The position numbers and the translations under genes are program-made. A stretch of DNA of 64,000 bases, taken from the NCBI RefSeq assembly GCF_027943255.1, contig NW_026562179.1:7070501-7134500 (forward strand), in the 5' to 3' direction. The DNA is from Anastrepha obliqua (lineage: Eukaryota > Arthropoda > Insecta > Diptera > Tephritidae). The notes below the pieces were generated by a model. That model made no database searches and had not been told where the DNA came from. It saw only the letters and a program-made list of their open reading frames with translations. The number at the start of each line of letters is the position of its first letter. The first letter of the stretch is position 1. Shown here in pieces: positions 21,499 through 32,580 of this stretch.

Positions 21499-23036
21499 AT
21501 GCTTTCCATTTCAATTCAACCGGGCTATTCGGGTCATGTTCTTCGATTTCGATGTAACTTAAATATGTTGCTCTCTGGTCAAAATAATGAGACACGTATT
21601 TTTTTGTTCACCCGAAAAAAAATTTTTTTCAAGAGTTATCGGCAATTTTGTTTTTCGGCTCAAACTCGATTTTTTTAAATTATATAAGAAAACATTTTTT
21701 TTATGTGCCCACAACTTAGTCAAAAATGAACCGATTTTAATAATTCTGGGTTCAAAATGATCGTAATTAATTACACGAGCGACTTCATGTAGAAACAATT
21801 GCAAAAACGTAGTTGAAAATTTTTTATTTAGCAAAAAAGAAAAAAAATTGAAATTTTTTCGAAATTCAATATTTCAAAAAGTGTATTTTGTTTTTCTTTA
21901 TAACTTTTTCCTAATCAAAAGGGCATCTCAAACTTTAATTGAGATGAATGCCTAGTAGCTAAAATGAATTGTTTTTCAGTAATGAATTTTTGAGTAAAAA
22001 CCCTGTTTCGCACTTTTTGTTTTTTGCAAAATAAAACATTTTCAACTACTTTTTTGCAATTGTTTCCGCATGAAGTCGCTCGTGTAAGTAATTATGATTA
22101 TTTTGAACCCAGAATCATTCAAATCGGCTTATTTTTGACTAAGTTATCAGTAATTAAAAAAAATTTTCTTATATAGATTCTTTCCAATTCAATTCAAAAG
22201 GGCTATGCGGGACATGTTCTTCGATTTCGATGTAACTCAAATATGTTACTCTCTGGTCAAAATAATGAGACACGTATTTTTTTGTTCGCCCGAAAAAATT
22301 TTTATTTAAGCTTTATCGGCAATTTTGTTTTTCGGCTCAAAATCGAGTTTTTTTTAATAATATAAGAAAGTTTTTTTTTAAATGCTCATAACTTAATCAA
22401 AAATGAACCGATTTTAATAATTCTGGGTTCAAAATGATCGTCATTAATTACACGAGCGATTTCATGTAGAAACAGTTGCAAAAAAGTAGTTGAAAATTTT
22501 TTATTTTGCAAAAAACAAAAAGTGCGAAACAGGGGTTTTACTCAAAAATTCATTACTCAAAAACAACTCATTTTAGCTACTGGGCATTCATCTTAATTGA
22601 AGTTTGAGGTGTTCTCTTGATTTGGAAAAAGTTATAAAAAACAAAAAAAATACACTTTTTGAAATATTGAATTTCGAAAAAATTTCAATTCTTTTTCTTT
22701 TTTCCTAAATAAAAAAATTTCAAATACGTTTTTGCAATTGTTTCTACATGAAGTCGCTCGTGTAATTAATGACGATCGTTTTGAACCCAGAATTATTAAA
22801 ATCGGTTCATTTTTGACTAAGTTATGGGCATTTAAAAAATTTTTTTTCTTATATATTTAAAAAAAATCGAGTTTGAGCCGAAAACCAAAATTGCCGATAA
22901 CTCTTGAAAAAAATTTTTTTCGGGCGAACAAAAAAATACGTGTCTCATTATTTTGACCAGAAAGCAACATATTTCAGTTACATCGAAATCGAAGAACATG
23001 ACCCGAATAGCCCGGTTGAATTGAAATGGAAAGCAT
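21499..23036. mobile_element. Palindromic MITE-like composite
   Basis: Terminal inverted repeats of roughly 200 bp: the left end starts ATGCTTTCCATTTCAATTCA, and the right end is its reverse complement. Flanked by CTCATG (21493-21498 and 23037-23042), joining the host frame. A second left-type terminus lies inside at about 22180, and the interior of the second half is the reverse complement of that of the first. It therefore looks like two units in opposite internal orientation. AT-rich, without coding capacity. Confidence 0.82.
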
Positions 23037-24180
23037 CTCATGTAGATGCATTGTCTTGTTTACCATTGGAAAATGAAAAAACGGAAATAAATATTATTTC
23101 AATTAATTAATTTTTTAAATATTTCCAATGCATTACCTTTCAATTTAAAAGAAATAGCCACTGGAACAAAGGTTGACCCAATTTTGTCAAAAATGTATTA
23201 TTTTGTTAAAAACAAATGGCCAATTAAAATTGAAGACAAATATACAAAATATTTTGCTAATAGGTCCAGATTGTCAATTGAAGACAATTGTCTGTTCTAC
23301 TTTCAAGAGTAATTATTCCGGAATGTTCAAAATGCTTCATGAGAGTCACATGGGCATTATTCATATGAAAATGGTAGCAAGATCTTATGTTTGGTGGAAT
23401 AATTGCGATAAAGACATCAAGAAATATGTTAGCAATTGCGAAGTATGTCAACAAACTAAAACACCAAACAAACTCAAAACCGAAACACTATTTCGCAGGA
23501 AAAATATTTCTTAATAGTAGACTCATTTACGAAATTTTGTGAAATAAAAATTATGAGTACTACCATAGCATCACGCGTCTTAGATCAATTAGTCAGTGTA
23601 TTTGAATACTTTGGTTATCCCAAAAATATATTTAGTTAGTGATGATGGTCCACCATTTCAAAGTGGAGATTTCATTCAGTCTTGTAGAAACAATGGTATT
23701 AATAAGTTTAAGAGTCCACCGTATCATCCGGAGTCAAACGGATTAGCGGAACGCTGTGTTTGTACGATAAAAACAGTTTTAAAAAAATATTGCTTGAGTA
23801 AAGAAAGTTCACTATCCATGGAACAAAAAGTTAAAAAGTTCTTGCTTTGCTATCGTAATACACCAACTACAGCAACCGGTCAGTCACCTTCAGCAATGTT
23901 GTTCGCATACAAGCCTAGAATTATATTAGATTTGTTGAAAAGTGAAAAAAACTTAAGCTTAAGAACACTCACAAAATAAATTGTAAATCAAATAAGAATA
24001 ATACTACACAATCCAATGTAAAAATATCAAATCATGATTATAAAGTAGGGGAAACAGTATATTATGTAAACCATTTCAAAGAATTTGTTAAATGGATACC
24101 TGCTGTCATTGAAAATAAGATATCTAACTTAAGGTACTTAATAAGAGTAAATAATCATATTAGTTATATTCATGTTAACC
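23037..24180 (+). pseudogene. Mag-like pol: integrase
   Basis: After the palindromic insertion the RNase H tail continues, then the HHCC zinc domain (LHESHMGIIHMKMV; CEVCQQTK, 23334-23465). Part of the catalytic core with its first aspartate is deleted near 23515. 23596-23979 has SDDGPPFQSGDF (second D) and PYHPESNGLAER (E). A C-terminal GPY/F-like domain (VKWIPAVIENK, about 24090) ends at about 24180. Several stops. Confidence 0.82.
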
Positions 24181-24329
24181 TAATACGAAAAAAAAAACTT
24201 GAAAAAAATTTGTAAATTTAAAGGAAAATGTGAGATTTCAGCATGATTCTGAAAGTTGTATTCAGGACGATGTTTATTAAAACAAAGAAATCGAAAAAAA
24301 TGATTCCTGAATAAAAAATAAACGTCATT

Positions 24330-24379
24330 TGCATTCTTCATTCTAAAATGAACAGACGTGTTTCTTCTAACACATTTTA
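24330..24379 (+). repeat. 3' LTR of mag-like element (50 bp)
   Basis: TGCATTCTTCATTCTAAAAT to ACATTTTA, followed by the duplication GTGTA (24380-24384). Four differences from the 5' LTR. Confidence 0.82.
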
Positions 24380-24896
24380 GTGTAGTGAAACTTTTAACAG
24401 AGCTGGGCTTGCACAGTTTTTGGCTTCTGTAGGAAATCAAATTGACGAAAGGCCGACAGTTTGTTACAAGGCCCGTGAGGAGTTGCCTGATCTCCCATCG
24501 GGCGCGTCCCAGGTGGTGGATAGGGAAGCCCTGGCATCACAAGAGTGGCCTTCCCTGATGGGGTGGGCTCAACACTCGTGTGATGACTCAAAGTTGGCAT
24601 AGAATCAGGGTGCCATCCGCGAACCAAACTGGCTAGGGAGAAGTCCCGAAAAAATCCAAAAGGTAATAGAAAACAATGGTTTTATTACTCCAGGTGGAAT
24701 CCACACAAGTGGCAATCCACCCGCTTCGGCGGCAGGGGAATGGATTCTGGAGGCCCCAACCATTACCCAAGTCTCTCAGCTCTACGAGCGAGAGCGCATC
24801 CTGGAGGAGACGGGGGTTGCTATCGCAATCTCCTCTCCTTCAGAGTCTGAGAAACGTTTCCCTGCTTCGGAGGGCCTGAGTTGTGAGGTCTCTTCG

Positions 24897-25925
24897 GTGG
24901 CTGCACGACCTCCCAAAGAAGAAGGGAAATCGAAGAGCGCGGCAAGGAGGAAGAGAAGAAAGCGGCGGGCAAAGCTCATGCGGGAGAAATCCTCATGTGG
25001 CTCTGCCGGCCCTTCTGCGTCTGTGTCTTCCAAAAGACCTCGGTCAGCGGAAGTGACACCCACGGAAGTTACCGAATCCTCGGTGGGCACAGGCACTCCC
25101 AAGTTGTCTCGCTCTCGAGGTAAGCGGAGAAAGACGGTGGCTGAAAGCAGCACACCTCCCTGCAATGCGGTTGCCGCCAATGGCCGAGCCACGACCCCCC
25201 AAGGTACGAGCACGTTCTTGGCGCCAGTCAATGTGGCAGGAAAAGGTTCTGCTTAGCCACGTCCCTATCGGCGCCTCGACAAAATGTCCAGCACAGTTGT
25301 CTGCCCGGCGAAATCTTCGTCAGTGGAGGATCGGGAGCTGGACCTTCGCCCAAGCACATCCAAGGGTGCGGCCATGCCATCCTATAGCGAGAAGGCTGCT
25401 GGCCCACGACCTGTGGCTGTGATTGGAAAACTGGGGTCTGACCATCAGCTGACGGATGCAGAAATCAAATACTGCAAAAGTCAACTGATGCGTCAGGTTA
25501 TTGCCTCCGGTCCGGAAGCCAACGCGAAGGGCTATGAGACAAAGGACGGCACCATAAAGGTGACGTGCGCGTCTTTGGCCAACTCCGAGTGGATCAGGAC
25601 CGTGGTCAATAAAGTGCCCACCATGGGGACCACTCGCTTCGCAGTCTAGAGCGAGGAGAGTGTACCCCTCAGGAAGGCCATCTGCTGGATTCCGGATCCA
25701 GACCTGTCTACGGCGGACGTCCTATCCTGTCTACGTGCCCAGAATCCGGGCATCAACACGAGGCTTTGGCGAGTCGTCTCGTACACCAAGAGCAAAAACC
25801 GGGAAGGGAAGGAAGGGGCTGCTCTTGTGGTGCGAGTGGACGAGGCCAGTGTTGATGTCATGGGTACGGGAACCGTCTGAGTCTCTTCTTTGGGACGGTC
25901 AGTTTCCATGTCTTTCCCAAATGAT
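24897..25925 (+). pseudogene. ORF1 of the full-length element
   Basis: Basic, Ser/Pro-rich N-terminal region (KSAARRKRRKRRAK at about 24925), frameshift at about 25260, then 25284-25649 with LTDAEIKYCKSQLMRQVIASG and SLANSEWIRTVV. An in-frame TAG (25647-25649) precedes RKAICWIPDPDLSTADVLS. A last shift near 25870 leads to FFGTVSFHVFP and a stop near 25922. This folded C-terminal domain, rather than zinc knuckles, is common in insect elements of this group. Expected role: binding element RNA. The true start is uncertain; coding sense may begin upstream near 24567. Confidence 0.75.
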
Positions 25926-25959
25926 TGGCTCGGACGATTCTTGTAGGTACCGTCTCTTG

Positions 25960-28900
25960 ACGGTGACGCAAATCAACTTGCAGCATTCCAAAGCCGCTAC
26001 TGCACTACTAAGTAGAAGCTTTCCCAGCTGCACACATTACCCCACATAACAGCAGTGCAAGAGCCCTGGGTCTTTAGGGGCCGTCTCTGTGGCTTAAGTG
26101 CGCTGAAAGGGGCCACGATATTATATGACAGGAGTTCTAGTGGACCTAGGACCGGTCTTATAGTATCATCCCATCTCACTGTGACGGGTCTTGAACAATT
26201 CTGTTCCCAAGACCTGGTAGCGGCTGAGGTGGCTTACAGAGGTAGACGCGGATGGCCGAAGTTTGTGATTGCATCTGCTTATTTTCCTAACGATGCTCTG
26301 GAAGGGCCACCACCCGGGAAGGCCACTAGTCTCGTGAGGTTCTGTGAGCGGCGCAGTCTGGGCCTCATCTTATGTTGCGATGCTAATGCCCAGCATACAA
26401 TCTGGGGCAGCAGCAAGTGCAATGGACGGGGCTCTCGACTATTCGAATTTATCGCGTCCTCCTGCCTAGACATACATAACAAGGGCTCACAGCCAACGTT
26501 TGTAACTGCTGGAAGGCAGGAGGTGATTGATCTAACCCTATCAAACTCAAAAGTTGGGTGGTCAGTCAAGAACTGGAGAGTTCTTGCCGAAGATTCGTGC
26601 TCGGACCACAGGTACATTGAGTTTCAGTGTGGCGAGGAGGCACAAATGCCACTGCCCTCTAGAAACCCAAGAAAAACAGACTGGGAGAAGTTTAGGGAGG
26701 CGTTGCGGGAGCTTGACGTTGCGCCACCAAGACGTCGGGCCATTGAGGCGGCTGTTGAGAAACTAAACGCTGCCCTAACCGAATGTTTTGAGTCAGCCTG
26801 TCCAATTCGACCTCTCCCTAGCCGGACTCCCGTTCCTTGGTGGAATCGAGAGCTCCAGACATTGAGGCGTGAGTCGAGAAAACTTGTAAACCGGGCCCTC
26901 AAGACTAACCTTGCAGAGGACTGGGAGCGATACCGTGATGTTCAGAAGAACTACAACAGGCTTATTCGGGAATCGAAAAGAGCCTCATTTAGGGAATTCT
27001 GCAGCGGTATTGAATTTCTGAGTGACACGGCGAAATTGGTTAGGATCCTGAAAAGGGACCCAACTGCAAAGCTGGGGTCACTTAGGAAATCTGATGGCTC
27101 CTTCACGGAGCAGAAAAGTGAGACACTCAGCTTGCTGATGGAGTCTCACTTTCCTGGTAATCAGATAAGTATCAGCCGGCAACAGCCCTTATTGAAAGAG
27201 GCAGTTGTCAGAGCTGTTATACCTTCTCGGCATGACTGGTTCGTTGCCAGATCTGTGAATGAGGCCGCCATTCGATTTGCCATCAAATCTTTTGGCGACT
27301 ACAAGTAGCCCGGACCAGATGGCATATATCCTGCCATGCTGAAGGAGGGTGCAGAGTTCGTGACAACAGCCCTGAAGAAAATCTTCTCGGCATGCCTGGC
27401 ACTGGCTTACATACCACGCTCTTGGAGGATGGTGAGGGTCGCGTTCATCCCAAAGGTTGGAAAAGACGACTACACCAGCCCCAAAAGCTTTAGACCCATC
27501 AGCATGACCTCTTTCATGCTAAAAAGTCTCGAACGACTGGTGGAACTGCGCATACGTCAGAAGTCGCTGAAGGCTCACCCTCTGTCTCTATTACAGCATG
27601 CCTATCAGAGTGGAAAATCTTGCGAGTCGACACTGCAAAACCTTGTTGCTAGGGTAGAGCTGGCCATCGACAGGAGGGACTACGCTATGGGCATCGTTTT
27701 AGACATAGAGGGGGCGTTTGATAATGCCACTTTTGATAGTATGTGTAACTCTGCTATTAGGCACGGCGTAGACCGGGTGCTAGTAAATTGGATTCGTTCG
27801 ATGCTGGCCCAAAGAATCGTTTCGGTGCGAGCACAGGAAGATCTGCTGGTGTCATCTGGGGTTAATAGAGGCTGCCCCCAAGGCGGTGTGCTGTCTCCAT
27901 TGCTCTGGTGCATGGTAATCGATCCTCTACTCACCACCTTAAACGATTCGGGAGTCTACTCACGAGCATATGCGGACGATGTTGCTTGTTTGGTAACAGG
28001 CCCTTCGCTTATGAACATCTGCAGGAAAGTGCAGAAAACTCTGAATCGGATTGACACTTGGTGCTGTGCGAATGGGCTTTCGGCAAATCCCGCCAAGACT
28101 GGTATTGTCCTCTTTACCGGAAGGAGGAAGCTTGATGGACTCGTTCTGCCAAAGCTAAAAGGAGTCACAATCCAGTTATCCAAGGAAATTAAATATCTTG
28201 GAGTAATCCTCGATAGTAAGCTCCTATGGAAATCACAAGTGGAAACAAAGACATCCAAAGCACTGATAGCTTTCTGGCAGTGCAAAGGTGTCTTTGGGAA
28301 AACATGGGGTCTCTCTCCTAGCAAGGTCCTATGGATATACACGGCTATGATAAGACCCATTATCACCTATGCATCAGTGGTCTGGATGAGTAGACTCTCT
28401 GTAGTGGGAGTCAGGAGGACCTTATCGAGACTACAACGCACTGTGGCCATTTGTTGTACCGGAGCTTTTCCGACTACTTCAGGCCCGGCACTAGATGCTC
28501 TGATTTGTTTACCACCACTTTATGCTTTCATCCAAGGAGAGGCCTTGAAGGCCATCTGCAGACTGAAACACAGTGGGAACTGGTACGGCCCTTGTCCGGC
28601 ATTGGAACACAGAGAGGGCATGGGCATCGATCCAACGATTCTCTCCATGCCCCTTGACTCCATGCCATCAAGAGTCGTACTTGAAAAGAGATACAGTGTA
28701 GTGTTACCAGAGGCTCAGTTGTGGGGAGACTCAGAAAATGAGCCCGGCAAACACTGTTTTCGCATTTTTACGGATGGCTCCAGGGCCGAGCATGGCTCCG
28801 GCTCTGGGGTCTACGTGGAATCCAGCGGAACAAAACTGCACTTTGCTCTTGGAATGCATGCATCTGTGTTTCAAGCGGAGGTGTATGCAGTTCAAGAAGC

Positions 28901-29597
28901 TATGAACTTTGTTGTGGAAAAACGATGGAGAGGCAGATCTATATGTATCTGCAGTGACAGCCAAGCTGCGCTTATGGCCTTAGACAGCCTTCCAACCACA
29001 TCAGGGGTAGTGAAGTCCTGTAACTCCAGGCTGAAATATGTCGGTAGACATAATAGCCTGATGCTGACATGGGTCCCGGGACACGTGGGTATCGCGGGTA
29101 ACGAGACCTCTGACTCCTTAGCTTAGATGGGCTCTGAAGCCAACTTTTTTGGCCCAGAGCCCGCTTTGCCACTCCCCTCTGCGGCCATCACGGTCACGGT
29201 TAGCAAATGGCTAACTACCACCCACAAGCGAGCTTGGCAGGCTGAGAGAGGCTGCAGATGGACAAAACTGATGTTACCTGTCATGTCCGATCGACTGTCG
29301 CAAACCCTTCTGTCATTAGGCAGAGCGGAGTGTAGACGGCTGGTTGGACTGATGACGGGCCACTTTCTGTGGGCAAAGCACATGGAAAGGTTGAGCATCT
29401 CAGACAGTGTACTCTGCCCAGCTTGTGAAGAGGAGAATGAGACGGCGGACCAGTTCCTGTGTGTCTGCCCCGCCTTCGCTCGAATCAGGTTTGAGGTCTT
29501 TGGCACTGATGTGTTAAGAAGCGACAATCTTGGCTCCTTGGCACCACAAGATCTACTCAGATTTCTTCGGAGATCGGGTAGGTTTAAAGAAAATTAA
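25960..29597 (+). pseudogene. ORF2: endonuclease, RT, RNase H, zinc domain
   Basis: About 1,200 codons with only three lesions: a frameshift near 26045 (early endonuclease) and in-frame TAGs at 27306-27308 and 29124-29126. Endonuclease: QINLQHSKAAT (25969), AVQEPWV, LILCCDANAQHTIWGS (about 26365), DSCSDHRYIEF. RT: GPDGIYPAML (27313), GIVLDIEGAFDNATF (motif A, 27690), GCPQGGVLSPLLW (27865), YADDVACLV (27970), KYLGVILDSKLLW. RNase H: FTDGSRAEHGSG (28765), FQAEVYAVQEA, CSDSQAALMALD (28952), WVPGHVGIAGNE (29070). Terminal CCHC-like LCPACEEENETADQFLC. Expected role: target-primed reverse transcription. Confidence 0.92.
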
Positions 29598-29981
29598 AAG
29601 GAAATCCAAGTGTAGTAGAATGGACTCAATTAATGTCTGAGTGCTGCACTTGCTAGTTGTCCCGACAAAAAAAAACAAAAAACATGTTACAAGGCATTTA
29701 AATGAGTTCATTTCTATCTTTCCTTAGCAAGTGAAATTTTATTCATTTTATATTTTCAAAAAAATTAAATGTACATTCAAAGATATATATATTTGAATTA
29801 TAAGCACCAAAATTTAGAAACAAAGTAACTTTAATGTTCTCTGATTATATTTAAAAAGAAGATTACAGCAGCAGCAAAATACATTGTAAAATGACCGCAT
29901 AACTTGGCGCCTGCGTTTTATAAAATTTGAAACTTTATACTGTAAGGTTTCTTTTTATGCGGATTATTTGTATGCGATTTT

Positions 29982-30743
29982 GAAGTTGTGCTATTTGTAT
30001 TTCATCTGAAAATTTCTTGGACAAATATACGTATAGACTTGTTTGGGAAGCCCGCGTATAGGCAGGATCCAAAAATCGTAGAACGCTCGAAACTCACACC
30101 ATTTGTTCAACTGAATACAAGCAATACAGCAATTCAAACATCGACACTATCAGGTGAAATAAATACTTTGACACATGAAATTGTTGGAGGTGGTTTTAAT
30201 ACCTTCGGCCATGATGATATATGTAGATAAATTTATATTGGATGATGTATTAAATGACAATGATAATAATCTAACTTTAGATGCCGTCTTAGGTATGGAA
30301 GGTGATAATGATGAGGAAGAAAAACTAACCCGCCTCAGTGCAAAATTAATTCGAGAAGGTCTTCAAATTTAAAGTAAATTAGAAACTCCTCTTCTAAGTA
30401 ATGGCCACAATTCTGAACGAGCCTTTAAATTACAACGCGAGCTGCAGAATTGCATATCGGGATATCGTGAGCTACATAAAAAAATTGTAGAATCATCATC
30501 GCAAAGTTTAATTACTGATTACATTGTCAGAAAATAAAGACCCAGACAGAACGAGAATGAAGTTTGTGATCCATCGCCTGCAAACCATTATCAGTGATAA
30601 GAATTAAAATATGTGAAACTAAAAATGTTAAATAAAACGAATTAAGCTTGAACAAAAGTTTATTTTAACCTTTTATATTAATTTCGATCTGGCATTCGAA
30701 GTAAATTATTAAGCAGACTATTTCTTTTAATTAATTTAATTAA
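29982..30743 (+). pseudogene. Intron-free coding remnant, possible retrocopy of a host gene
   Basis: Not recognised as a TE protein. 29988-30230 reads GKPAYRQDPKIVERSKLTPF..., then after a shift near 30220 an acidic stretch (DDVLNDNDNN; DNDEEEKL), then KLIREGLQI-stop-SKLETP... and RELQNCISGYRELHKKI (about 30435-30490). A polyadenylation-like AATAAA lies at about 30631. The block plus the following SINE is bounded by the 14-bp repeat TTGTATGCGATTTT (29968-29981 and 31093-31106). Copy 2 of the inverted-arm element (about 37635-37660) shows the empty site. No poly(A) is seen, so the mechanism is open. Confidence 0.5.
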
Positions 30744-31080
30744 GGCGGTCGCCGTAGCCGAATGGGTTGGTGCGTGACTACCGTTCGGAATTCACATAAG
30801 AACGTAGGTTCGAATCTCGGTGAAACACCAAAATTAAGAAAAACATTTTTCTAATAGCGCTCGCCTCTCGACAGGCAATGGAAAACCTCCGAGTGTATTT
30901 CTGCCATGAAAAATCTCCTCATAAAAATTCCCGCTGTTAAGAGTCGGCTTGAAACTGTAGGTCCCTCCATTTGTGGAACAACATCAAGACGCACGCCACA
31001 AATAGGAGGAGGAGCTCGGCCAAACACCTTAAAAGGGTGTACGCGCCAATTATATATATACATATATATATATATATAAG
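30744..31080 (+). mobile_element. tRNA-derived SINE, best copy
   Basis: GGCGGTCGCCGTAGCCGAAT (A box TAGCCGAATGG), B box GGTTCGAATCT (about 30808), the body as in 9241-9584, and a TATATA tail (31052-31080). Inserted near the 3' end of the retrocopy-like block. Confidence 0.9.
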
Positions 31081-31375
31081 CCATTGTTTTGGTTGTATGC
31101 GATTTTAGAAAGTTACGGAACGTATCCCTCCTTTTTCAAGGCAATTAAAGTCTTTTTATATGCGCTCTTCTGTAGAGTATAACGCGCTCTTCACGAATAT
31201 AAGTACAAATATATGTTATGTTAGTTGAGTTTGGGCAAAAGTTCAATTACATCTTCAATTCTTATAGTGTTACATATGTATTGAAGTAACCATTACCTAC
31301 CCACGACGCATCGCCTTATCATATGTGCATGCAATAACTAGGGAATAAATATCCGGATGATCGAATTCCTGCCTA

Positions 31376-31551
31376 ATTTTTTGACGTGATAACGTCTTAT
31401 TATTCGATGTAGCCGGCTGCACGCACCAAAAATGCGTCGTTATCTTGCTTGAAATGCAAGCGAGAGCGCGGAACGAACGACAAAGAGGCACAATCGGTCC
31501 CCGCGCCCGGCAACGTTCGACATCTGGCTCTCTCCTACTTGAGTGAGCATA
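31376..31551. other. Unassigned stretch, unknown repeat
   Basis: Begins TTTTTTGACGTGATAACGTC. Not coding; the element it belongs to was not identified. Confidence 0.35.
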
Positions 31552-31662
31552 TAACGGGTTATTTTTTAGCTATTATCTTTTTAAACAGTTTGTTTAATCA
31601 GCTGACGAACGTTTCGTGTTTTGTTTCACTGTCAAACATCTTCAGTTTGACCTATAATTTAA

Positions 31663-32390
31663 CCATGAATCGTCTGACAAACGAACAACGCTTTCAAATC
31701 ATTGAATTTTGTTACAATATAAAAATGCGTGTTCTGTTAAGAAAGTTTAAGATTCATCTTTTTATCGAAAAATTGTGTTTAACGACGAAGCTTATTTGTG
31801 GATCAATGGTTACGTAAATAAGCAGAATTGTCGATTTTGGAGTGAAGATCAGCCAGAAGAATTGCAAGAGCTTCCAATGTATCCAGAAAAGGTCACATTT
31901 TCGTGCGGTTTAGGGGCTAGAGGTATCATTGGGCCGTACTTCTTCAAAGATGCTGCGAATCTAACGTAACTGTGAATGCTGAATGCTGTGAATGCTAACC
32001 GGCAAATGATATCCAACTTTCTTTTGCCCAAAATGCAAGAGCTTGACTTGCATGACATGTGGTTTCAGCAAGACGGTGCCACATGCCGCACAGCACTCGA
32101 AACAATGGACTTGTTGAGAGGCGAGTTCGGTGAACATTTTATTTCATGTTTGGGACCTGTCAATTGGCCACCCAGATCGTGCGATATAACGCCTTTAGAT
32201 TAGTTTTTGTGAGGCTATGTTAAAGCTCATGTCTATTCAGACAAGCTTGTTTCAATTAACACATTGGAAGACAACATTAAAGCATTTATATGTGAGATAC
32301 CGGCCGAAATTTTTAAAGAGTATGCCAAAATTGGACTAAGCGGATGGACCATTTGAAGCGCAGTCGCGGTCAACATTTGCATGAAATAAT
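31663..32390 (+). pseudogene. DD41D transposase, internally deleted
   Basis: Start MNRLTNEQRFQIIEF at 31665, then an internal deletion near 31740-31775. NDEAYLWINGYVNKQN (first D), GIIGPYFFKDAAN, and after a frameshift near 31975 FQQDGATCRTA (second D) and WPPRSCDITPLD (third D; 41 residues between the two aspartates counted to the LD). Stops at about 32201 and 32207. The helix-turn-helix region is largely lost. Inactive. Confidence 0.85.
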
Positions 32391-32404
32391 CTTTAAACAT
32401 TAAA

Positions 32405-32580
32405 TTATACGGACTGTACTATAGATTTAAATAAAAATTTCATGCATTTTTCTAAATTTTACGTGTGTTTTTTTGAACAACTATATATGGACTGCACTAT
32501 CGATTTAAATAAAAATTTTATGCATTTGTTTGAATTTTACGAGTGCTGTTTTGAAAAACTCTCCTATAGCTCTTAAAAAC
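32405..32580 (+). repeat. Tandem duplication near the DD41D 3' end
   Basis: GGACTGTACTATAGATTTAA (32412) recurs as GGACTGCACTATCGATTTAA (32490), followed by the same AATAAAAATTT and GCATTT blocks. Period about 78-80, two diverged copies. Confidence 0.8.

Larger units (their letters stand above)
13375..24379 (+). mobile_element. Ty3/gypsy retrotransposon, mag-like, with 50-bp LTRs
   Basis: Flanked by GTGTA on both sides (13370-13374 and 24380-24384). The gene order gag, protease, RT, RNase H, integrase is all on the plus strand. The gag and pol style matches the widespread insect mag-type lineage, whose LTRs are known to be very short (the Bombyx mag LTR is about 77 bp). Five later insertions account for about half of the 11-kb span: 14060-18364, 18801-19556, 19941-20275, 21499-23036, plus Harbinger inside the first. 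Pol also has many own stops and an integrase deletion, so it is old. Confidence 0.85.
24473..29684 (+). mobile_element. Full-length R1/LOA-type non-LTR retrotransposon (5.2 kb)
   Basis: Flanked by the exact 11-bp repeat TGTTACAAGGC (24462-24472 and 29685-29695). Ends in an A-rich tail (29667-29684). Contains ORF1 and ORF2 on the plus strand with higher GC than the surroundings. Inserted in the inverted-arm element next to the mag-like element. Only a few stops and frameshifts, so it is moderately young; sister copy at 18801-19556. Confidence 0.92.
13277..31380 (+). mobile_element. Inverted-arm DNA element, copy 1 (outermost host of the nest)
   Basis: Pieces 13277-13374, 24380-24472, 29696-29981 and 31093-about 31375 together align with the left arm and interior of the complete copy at 37218-39041 (landmarks GTGTGAATTGTCAAAAATGA, GCACAGTTTTTGGCTTCTGT, a CAAGGCATTT block, ATTACATCTTCAATTCTTAT). 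Its tip ACAGACAACGTT resembles ACAGAGAACGTT of copy 2. The intervening blocks are later insertions with their own target duplications. The right arm is missing: similarity ends at about 31375. Confidence 0.75.

Noticed and set aside
30744..30820. Genuine tRNA gene
   Set aside because: A and B boxes are present, but no complete cloverleaf with acceptor stem can be drawn, and the same head recurs with a common SINE body.
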